This document shows, one piece after another, positions 7,244 to 15,735 of a DNA stretch of 15,735 nucleotides. The stretch lies in contig MSJH02000042.1 of assembly GCA_001931875.2 (NCBI GenBank), positions 1 to 15,735 on the forward strand, read 5' to 3'. The position numbers and the translations under genes are program-made. Within the stretch, counting starts at the first letter, position 1. Every line of letters starts with the position of its first letter. The notes under the pieces were generated by a model. The model saw only the letters and a list, made by a program, of their open reading frames with translations, made no database searches and had not been told where the DNA came from. This stretch comes from Byssochlamys sp. IMV 00236. Taxonomy: Eukaryota > Ascomycota > Eurotiomycetes > Eurotiales > Thermoascaceae.

Positions 7244-7826
7244 ATTAAAAAGCTTTGTTGGGCGATATCATTGGTAATGGATAAAGGTAGCGCCCGTAGA
7301 AGATGTGTTGATCATCAGCTTTGTCGAACCTTTGATAATGCCGTTCCTGTGAAGTATCGAGAATACAGTGATCCATGGAAACGACCATCCCCTCTATGAG
7401 TCGTATGTTAGGAAGGCCAAAATCGCCAGGAAATATGATCTTTTTATAAGAAATATTCGAGGAAGAGCTCCGGATAGAGCCATCGGTTTCCAAATGCTAT
7501 CAAACGAAAGGTTCACGGTTCTGGTTGCAGAAGTCAAAATCACGGTGAATGCTGCAAGAAGTCCAGACTTCGTTAAACTCATCACCTTAATGAAGGACGT
7601 GCTCGATTTTGCTTCAAACAAAGGAGTAACCAATTATTTTTCCATCGGTTTATTAATCGCAGGTGCCTCTTGTAAGATATATAAGCTCCATATGCCAATT
7701 AACCGAATGTACTGCATGACAGAAATATCAACATTTCATTTGCCAAGTAATGTCGATGACGTTCTCTTGAAAAACAAACTGCAAAATACCATCGTATCAA
7801 TGCTGCAGTGTCTAATTTACACATAA
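7244..7826 (+). pseudogene. Uncharacterised protein with possible PD-(D/E)xK core, probably broken
   Basis: The frame at 7353-7826 has good coding character but no early ATG (first internal Met about 7494), so it needs an upstream exon. An upstream piece, 7244-7400, lies in another frame; a possible intron, 7284-7368 (GTAGCG to ATACAG), would join them in phase, but the link to 6720-7074 remains unresolved. The protein resembles, from general recollection, a multicopy hypothetical family in Mucoromycota: KYDLFIRN, then VLVAEVKI, KLITLMKDVLDFASNKGV, YFSIGLLIAGASCKIYKL, and FHLP near the end. Asp (codon 7437), Glu (7530) and Lys (7536) could form the D...ExK signature of restriction-enzyme-like nucleases. 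This is a fold-level guess; activity is not shown. AATAAA overlaps the stop (7826-7831). Confidence 0.4.
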
Positions 7827-8060
7827 ATAAAGAATTAAGATGTTCTGTTATAAATATCTCAATCTGATGTTCAGAGTGTGCGCAACAATTGTGGCTAATA
7901 AAAACATCTGTTGTTTATTCATAAATACATACCTCTATTGCTTTTGCTTTATAAAGAGAAAAAGAGACATGACAGCGTCAAATAAGAAAACATCTTGAAA
8001 GATACACGTTATGTAACATACGTGTCTATGCACATTTATTCAAGTTACATAGTGGTAACA
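7827..8060. terminator. 3' region between the 7826 locus and the histidine kinase gene
   Basis: This is an AT-rich convergent spacer. On the minus strand AATAAA (plus 8035-8040) lies 21 bases after the histidine kinase stop and is the likely polyadenylation signal. Just beyond it is the hairpin at 8001-8029. Confidence 0.5.
8001..8029. repeat. Imperfect palindrome or hairpin in the histidine kinase 3' region
   Basis: ACACGT(T)ATGT and ACATACGTGT form about ten pairs with one bulged T and a one-base centre. It lies 32-60 bases after the stop, next to AATAAA. It could be a 3' UTR hairpin or a symmetric protein-binding site (it contains ACACGT and ACGTGT halves). Confidence 0.45.
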
Positions 8061-11000
8061 TTATTTACTATTACTATTAATACAGTTATTACAATTATCA
8101 GGGTTGTGGAATTCAGCGTTATTAAACAGACAGTAATGCCTTAAAGCTTCGGCTAAAACTTTTTGATTTAACGGTTTTGTAAGATATCCATCCATGCCAG
8201 CATTGATACATATTTGTCTAGCAGATTCTTGCACATCAGCAGTTAGTGCAACAATCGGCAGTCTATTCTTTCTGTTTTCTTCTTTCTCAATCTCTCTAAT
8301 TCTCTTGGTTGCTGCTACACCATCACACTATACATAATGTGAGTAACAAGTTTTTTTTTCTTTTTGTTTTGGTTACCTTTGGCATATGATGGTCAAAAAA
8401 TGCCATATTAAAGAAATCCAAAGGTTGACTAATCCATGCATTCACTGCTTCCAGTCCGTTATTAGCACATTCAACATAGAATCCTAATCTGGTCAACTGT
8501 TTCAGCAATAGTTTTTGCGCAACAGGATTGTCTATGTATTTTAAAATGATTAGATTATATACAGTTCACAAAAGATAACAGCGTGAACCTACCTTCTGCA
8601 ATAAGAATATTCATTTTGCTATACAGATCGCGTTCTTCACTTGTAACCAAAGGCTCAGATACTGTTTTCTTTTGAACAACATTATTTGTTGGTGATAACT
8701 TGTTCAACGACTCATCAATTGTTTTCAATAGCTTGAGACGTCTCAAGGGCACTGCCATACGAACTACCTTGCAACCTAACTGCTTGTTAGGAATAGGTTC
8801 AATCCATCGGTTCTTTTGAGTCATTCCGCCCGCTGGGTAGTTCATGATGACGATCAATGCATCCTTATTTACTCTGCTTGCATCCTCTAACCAGGTAGAT
8901 GATGCATTCAAATGCTCTGGATTCATAAACAAACCAACAACAATGATATCATACTTGTTCTTTTTCAATAGTTCCTGGAACTTGTCAATTTGTGTAACAC
9001 CATCTACATGAATGCCAGCTAAGAGGTGACGGATCATTTCAATTGTTGCATAATATTTGCTAATCGCCAGAACCTTGTAGTGACTAATGCGTTTCAATAG
9101 CATATTTCGCTCCTCGTTGTATCCTTCCAATTGTGAGCCCTTGCAGCTGAGCTGTGGTCGAAGCTTGGACACGCGAATACTAAAGTAAAAGTCAGAGCCC
9201 TGGCCAGGAACACTAGAGACATTAATTCTTCCACCCATGAGTTCAACCAGCTGAAGACAGATTGAAAGACCAAGCCCTGTGCCACCGTATTTACGCGTTG
9301 TGCTTCCATCTACTTGAGAGAATGGCTCAAACAAAACCTTTCGTTGCTCATTGCTGATTCCAATACCCGTATCGATGACTTCGAACAAGAGTGATACCTG
9401 ATCATCATCCTTTTCATCTTGATTGTTCTTATCAAGCGAACACTGTATACGGATTTCTCCTTCATGTGTAAATTTGATAGCATTACCTAGTAGATTGATC
9501 AAGATTCTATATCAAACTATTTAATAAAAAGAATATACAACATGTACTTGTCTATATATATACTTACTGTCTAAGACGGTTACCATCTGCCATGACCACA
9601 ACAGGCACATCTTGTGTTACCATATAGGCAATATTAATATTCTTCTTGATGGCCATGGCAACAAGCATGTCTACAACATCAGCAATGATATCTTCAACGA
9701 TAATAGGTGAAAGATCAAGTGTGACCTTGCCAGCTTGTAATTTGGAAAAGTTCAAAAGGTCATCAATGATCTGTAAGAGTATTTCACATGATTCCTTGGC
9801 GGTCTTGACCAAATCTCGTTGCTCAGGATCGAGCTGAGTATCAGCCAAGAGAGAGATCATACCGTAAAAGCCAGAGAAGGGGGTTCGAATTTCATGACTC
9901 ATATTGGCTAAAAAGATTTCTCGTAAACGAGTTGCTCTCACTGCTGCTTCCTTGCTCTTTCGCGCATCCTCAAGTGCCTTCTTTTGCATTTCAATCATGC
10001 GCATGTTGGCCATAGTCACTCGCTGCACAGATTTAAACAAGAATGCGTTGGTAATGGAGATACCCATCTGCTGACATAACAAACTAAGCACCGTGATGTG
10101 GCGTTGTGTAAAGATACCGACGGAGCCTTCGATAAATAGACAGCCAGCCATGGTGCCCTTGTGGACGATGGGCATACAAATGACAGACTTATTGCCTGTT
10201 TTTTCATACCAAGAACCCAATGCGAAGCGCGCGTCTTGTTCAATGTTGTGAATAAAGATACTCTCACCTGTATTGATTGTGTGATGAACAATACGAGTTG
10301 ATATCAAGTCATCCTCTTCTAATGGACGTGGAGGATCAAATGTCATGGACCCCTCTTGTTGACTGCCATAAGCACAGATGCCGTACTTTTCTTCCTTGAC
10401 AATGATGGCTCCGCAGTCAGCACCAGAGTTTTCTAAAATGATAGACATCATCGATTTCAGCAAACTGTCAAATTTGACTTCGGATGAAATCACTTGGGAA
10501 CTCTTGAGAATGGATGCCAAATCAAGCTATGTAAACGAAATTAGTTATATCATGGCATCTCGTATAATTTCACTTACAATATCTAGAGTCATTAGCGTCT
10601 GCTCGGTCGTCACAGGTGGAATCACTTCAGATACAAATGGTTCATTAACAGTAGCAACAGGAGCCATCGAAGACGTGCTCCAAGAGCCTTGAACACCAAG
10701 GAAAGGGAAAGGATCGGTTTGGATGCCCACATCGTGTAACTCAGTGCGGCCATCATCAAATTCACTCAAGAGTGAACTATACATTTTCGTTAAATGGTTG
10801 GCCTTTCCATAAGAGCCATGCTGAAGATATAAACTAATTGCCTTCTTTAAAAGACCGTAAGCTGCATTCTTAATACCCACTCGCTCATAAAATCCACCGG
10901 CGTACTCATGACAAATACACAGTTCCAGGTACCAGCTGCCTTCACGTGCTTCATTGATGGCCATTTCGTAAAGTGTGATGGAGTTTTTGAGGTCATTGGA

Positions 11001-14000
11001 TAATGAGGAAATTTCGGCTTCAACGAGACTATACCACATACTGCTATTAATCGCTGAGTGCTCAACCCAAACTTGAAGAATCTCTTGATTCTTGCGTACA
11101 CGTTCCATGTACTCATCCACCAAATCTTGAGGCAAGGTCTCTCTACGAATCTTCTCGATAATGGCCAGTGAATGTAGAGTAAGCATCATTCGCGTGTGTC
11201 TGTGACATGGATGGTATTGAATGCCCTGAATGCACATGTATCCCACAGCAATGGCATGATCGTAATGACCGTAGAGTACGAGTGGAATCATACGGAATGA
11301 GTCGTACCAATTCATGGGCACAGCCGGATTAGAGCTCTGCTTACAGCTTTCTTCGATAAAGTGCTTATCGTTGAACCCATCATCTCCGTCAAAAATTTCA
11401 GTAGGTGAATTGTTAAATGTATGACCTTGTAATGCCTTGATGGTTCGGATGATGGACATGATTAGGATATTAGTGTCAACTGAGGATGACCATGCATGGA
11501 TGTCGCTGTAGCAGGCTTCAGCTTCAGCTAGTGTTGCTGATAAATTGTCACCTCCAAAGAGCATGCAGGCTACAATGTGCAAATGAGAAAATGAGCCATA
11601 GATACGATCACCTGTAGATAAACAGAGCTTGAGGGAGGATTTAAACCAAGGTAGTTGCTCTTTGTAATGGTATTTCCACATCATCAGGAAATTCGCATAC
11701 AGAAACCCAGCTCGACCGCGTTCGCCATTACTACCAAACTTCTCTGATACAACAACGCCCACCGCTCCTATTTCTTCTCCAAACTTGAACATTTGATAAA
11801 CTTCGACAGCAGCCAAGCCCATGAACACCAGGCCAATGCCTGAGACTTGTGTCATGCCGCTGAGAATGGACAGATGGACAATCTTGGTTGCCAAATAAAA
11901 CATCTCTATCTGTCTTCCTAACCAATAAGCAGAAGTACACCTAATAACATGTTATTAGGGCGATTACAATCAAAACGGTGTAACCTACATTTCTTCAAGA
12001 ATAATCATTGTCGTTTTCAATTTTATGTCCTCACACGCGTCAATCTTTTTGAGTCCTTCAAACCCTATCTTTTCAATAAGACTCTTCACTTCCATAAACT
12101 CTTCATCCAATTCCTCTCTTGAGTAAGAATACTTGAACTTTTTGATCTCAAGTTCTCTTAAACACTTGTGCAACGACTCAGCTCCTTCTGCATGCATCTG
12201 ACGTCCAAAGTAATACTTATGCTGGATGCGATATGCAATCACACGGTCCAAAGGATCTGTTGTGTTGGCAAAGATGGTGTCCAAATAAGCTTCGGTCGTG
12301 TCATATTCACCGACTACCCAACTCAAGGCAACTGCATTGCTGTAAAGGAAATGTGTGGTGGTGTAGTTGTCTCCTAACCAAGGATCTTCATCCAAAAGAG
12401 CGATGGCTGCCTTGTAATACTCGAGCGCCATTCTATGAGCTCCTGAATTCCGTGCCTTATTGCCTGATTCATAAAATATGTTTCTGTAACATCCCCTGTC
12501 TTCTGATTCGACCAATAATGAGAGGCACTTTAGCAAGTGATCTGCAATCAGAAAACTATCGGCATTGACATCTAGCGCACAAACCGGGTCAATTGTTGTT
12601 CCCATGTGTCTCTGACGTGAGTGGACAGGAGACAACTTACCTTGTAGTAGGTATTTTGCAATCTTGAGATGAATTTTTTCCCTACTTTTTGGATTGGCCA
12701 GCTCCATCGCAGCTTGTGAATAACGGTCATGAGACCATTTAAATTCATCACTTTCTAGAGGCAAAATATAGCCTTCTTGAAGAGCCGCCTGTAGTCCGTT
12801 GATCGGATCACGCGTGCTAGTGTTGCTGCTTTTGTAGGAAGTAGACGTAGTATGCGACTTGGCAGATGACCTGGCCGAGGATGAAGGCGAGAAGCTGATC
12901 AAGGGTGCTGATGTGCCTGTAGAATCTGTCGTGTCAGTATCATGTGTCACTGTTGAATCCGAGAGGACTGTGTCTGTGTCAGAAAATTCAGATTCTGGAT
13001 CAGAGTGGCTCATTAAGTATTTGACGGTGTTCCAAGAAAAGGTATCACCGACGAACGATGCCCACTTGAGTAAACGTTGTCCGTCCGCAGGCAATTCGCG
13101 TAGTCTTGCTACTAGGAAACTAATGTCTAGTTCAGCATCACGATCTGCTTCGTCATTCGTAAGGACAACTTGCTGAATATCCGACAGATTATAGTCCCAT
13201 TCGTTCTCTTCCCAATTGAAAAAGATGAGCTTTTTCTTTTCTAAAGCAGTGAGTAATTGTGCTGTATAGAATGCATTTCCTCTTGTCTTTTTGTAAACAA
13301 TGTCCGCAAGTGGCAGAATGGAATCTCTAGATGTCTCTATAGGTCTATGAAGTGTGTCTCCAATGTAGCTCACGAGGGATTCAAAATCAAGGAGGTCGAC
13401 TTTAAACATGTGAAATGTTGCAATATCGTTCGATAGCAGTTTCTCGAGTGACGGAGTTACTTCATCATCACGGTAAGCCAGGAATATCAACAGCTTTACT
13501 CTTGCTCCGATCATGCTTTCAATCAATTCTATCGAAGGTTCGTCAGCAAGGTGTAAGTCGTCCAAGAATAAGGTGATCATGCGCCATTGGGTTAATGCTC
13601 GAAAGACTTCAACAAATAAAGTATGAAATCGTACGCGTGTCTCTACATTATCGAGATGAATCATGTTGATAGGATCTTCACTATCTTCGCTATCCACAGG
13701 GTCTAGTAAAGGCTTCAATTCAGGCACTAGATCAGCCAATAGCTCTATTTTGCAAAATTGGGAACCAAGATGTGTTTTGAGATGATTATAAAAGGCGTGA
13801 ATGTCATCTTCAGACTCGGATAATATCTGCTGCAAGATCTGTGAAAGTGATTTCAATATGCAGCTGTAAGGCACCTTGTGTCGACTATCAAATTTTGTAG
13901 ACGCCACATAGCTAATAAAGAGAGAGCATGTTAGTATGAATAACACATGCACATGTGCTCTACACTTACCCTTCTTGTCTAGCCACGGATTGAACTGAAT

Positions 14001-15713
14001 TAAACAAGGTTGATTTTCCAACACCACCAGGGCCGGATAAACATATGATTTCAACCCCTTGTTTGCCAGCTGCTATTCTACCATTCCCACTTGAGATGTC
14101 GCTTCCACAATAGCTTGGAGATGCATTCGATTTTGTTCCAGCATTTAGACTGGATAGTTCTGGATTGGATAAACCTGCTTCGCTTGCACTGTCACTGAGT
14201 GCCTGATGACGCATCAAATCGTCTGCACTTGTTATTGTGGGCAGGGTGGAGGCTGATCCGTGCGATCGGTCCTTTCGTAGTCTAGCTGATTTATATACAT
14301 TGGCAACATGTTGTATGATGTATGTCATCTCTCCAATTAATGGCTGGCGACCGTAAATAACTTTGGGTAAGGTGAATATGGATGCTACATCTCTTTCTGC
14401 CAAAGGAAATGATTCGATGATCTAATTGGGATGGTAAGTATGTATATATAAATGATGATTGTATATAAATATGATCATACCTCTTGACTTGATTCCGAAG
14501 CAATCCTAAGTCTCTTTAAGCACTCTTTTAAATCCGCTCTTATGCCATATGCACTATTATATCTATCGTCTGGTGACTACACAAAAAGAAAGTTTAGCCT
14601 TTTTCAGGATAGGAGGGGTGATGATGATGATCTAATTTGATTGTTGTTACCTTATTCGTCATTTTTTCAATAATGCGAGCAATAACTTCGGGTACATCCA
14701 ACTGAATTTCATTCACAAGAGGCATCTTTCTGCTGACGATGCCATTGAGTATTTCCAATGGACCACCTTCAAAAGGGAATTTACCCGTTAACAAGACATA
14801 AAAGACGACGCCAAGAGAATAGATATCTGAGCGATGATCAGGCACATAAGTCGTTCTCCCTGTCTGTTCTGGACTCATATATGCCAATAAACCCTGTAAC
14901 AGATCCATTGATTCTCGATTATATGTTGTCTTTCTCCATCCTTCGCTTGTCAAGTAAGCTTCGAATGACTTTGAGCCTGACCCAAAATTCCACAACTTGA
15001 CTCGAGCAGAATCTTCACCTGACCATTGAAAAGCAGAAAGTCTGATTTCACCATGTACAACGTTATTTTTATGGATAAACTCTAAGCATTCTGTACATTT
15101 GATAGCGAAACGAAGGAAGGTGCCGAGATCAAAGATGGGTCCAGTGATTGGCGTTAAGGATAGTCTGCCTTCTCTTGCAATACGAATTGATAATGATGAA
15201 TTGTAGTGTTTTGATGAAGATGTTGGTGAAGTGTCGTCAGGTTGACGTAGATAATCTAAATAGTTGTGTCCTTCATCAGCATAGATGACAACGGTCAGGC
15301 CACTTGGTAAATGAAAGTATTCCAAGGGACGTACTGTATGAAAAGGTTATTAGGATGAAACCAAGGTAATGAATTGTTTTTTCCTTTTACCAAGAAATGA
15401 ACCACCATCGGTTAATTGATAGAGTCTCTTCATGATGTAGTATTCTCTTTCTAACTTTAATGAACTTGCAGATACTTTTGCAATAACAGGCTTTTTGTTT
15501 GAAATTCTACACATACAAATGATCCACTGTCAGTCCTTGTCTTATAATTCACACAATGAAGAAATACCTATATCCAAATACAATATCCACATTATCACCA
15601 TATGCTAAACTGGGTATGGGTGACGTCTTGAAATGATAGTTTGGTATCTGTAAACTATCACCAAGTAAGCATAAGCTATCTGTAAAGGATCCAGTGGACC
15701 CTGAATTAGACAT
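8061..15713 (-). CDS. Hybrid histidine kinase with kinase-like, AAA, GAF and receiver domains
   Basis: This is a complete cytoplasmic sensor kinase of 2357 residues, probably sensing stress and passing phosphate via its receiver to an HPt protein. Exons (minus): 15713-15568, 15506-15391, 15333-14651, 14576-14481, 14421-13970, 13911-11989, 11940-10578, 10526-9568, 9506-8593, 8531-8377, 8327-8061. All ten introns (48-74 nt) are GT-AG and phase-consistent. Domains: kinase-like (about 40-345), Ser-rich linker, NTPase (Walker A GPGGVGKST 477-485, Walker B LFLDD 612-616, YRDDEV 644-649) interrupted by a Ser/Thr-rich insert (800-866), helical repeat region (about 950-1560), GAF (1615-1755), coiled coil, HisKA (SHEIRTP, His1804), HATPase (1905-2024; N-box NLLGNAIKFT, DTGIG 1958-1962, GTGLGLS 1988-1994), degenerate receiver (about 2055-2176), and an intact receiver (2211-2340; E2217/D2218, D2264, T2298, K2320). 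The architecture matches fungal group X kinases such as S. pombe Mak2/Mak3 and Candida Chk1. The kinase-like domain lacks catalytic Asp residues (HGE, NFG). The promoter lies beyond the window. Confidence 0.95.
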
Positions 15714-15735
15714 TGTTATTTACACAAAGAAAAAA

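Noticed and set aside
8555..10520. Histidine kinase as several separate genes (GAF-HisKA, HATPase, receiver)
   Set aside because: Each break is a short GT-AG intron that restores conserved motifs exactly, for example NRLRQ-ILINLLGNAIKF and LIAE-DNPVAQ. It is therefore one gene.
12859..13176. 105-codon plus-strand open frame opposite the histidine kinase
   Set aside because: It is antisense to the Ser/Thr/Asp-rich insert. Skewed codons there keep the opposite strand open, and the product resembles no protein.

Overview
The window looks like nuclear DNA of a filamentous fungus, most likely Mucoromycota (Mucorales-like). It is AT-rich, with many short GT-AG introns of 48 to 74 nt that carry CTAAC/CTAAT-type branch sites and C/T-rich 5' leaders. 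The genes are eukaryotic membrane-traffic genes plus a fungal hybrid histidine kinase. The lineage call is inferred from gene style and family recognition, without a database search.

Layout: 1-907 has no convincing gene and holds two inverted repeats and a promoter-like motif. 908-2398 (+) is a six-exon CDC50/LEM3 flippase-subunit gene. 2831-4208 (+) is a ten-exon ATG27-like gene whose protein ends in a tyrosine sorting motif. 4274-6091 (-) is a single-exon NVJ2/TEX2-like SMP-domain lipid-transfer protein, tail to tail with ATG27. 6092-6719 is intergenic, with an A41 homopolymer and C/T tracts. 6720-7826 (+) holds pieces of an uncharacterised, apparently lineage-specific protein with a possible PD-(D/E)xK nuclease-like core, either multi-exon or decayed. 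8061-15713 (-) is a complete eleven-exon gene for a hybrid histidine kinase of 2357 residues: kinase-like, AAA/NTPase, helical repeats, GAF, HisKA, HATPase, degenerate receiver, receiver. Its start lies 22 bases inside the right edge.

Functional links: the three left-hand genes all act in the endomembrane system (lipid flipping at Golgi/endosome/plasma membrane, Atg9/Golgi/vacuole traffic, ER contact-site lipid transfer). No operon is implied. The kinase is probably a stress sensor feeding a phosphotransfer protein. CDC50, ATG27 and the lineage-specific locus share an upstream motif, ATAAAC(C)GTGTAAY, followed by a C/T tract, which suggests a common promoter design. A copy of the same element also overlaps the CDC50 stop codon as a 33-35 bp direct repeat.

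The observations most worth following are the catalytically degenerate kinase-like domain and extra receiver of the histidine kinase, the repeated promoter motif and direct repeat, and the possible nuclease-core family at 7353-7826. I saw no CRISPR array, tRNA, rRNA or intact transposon.
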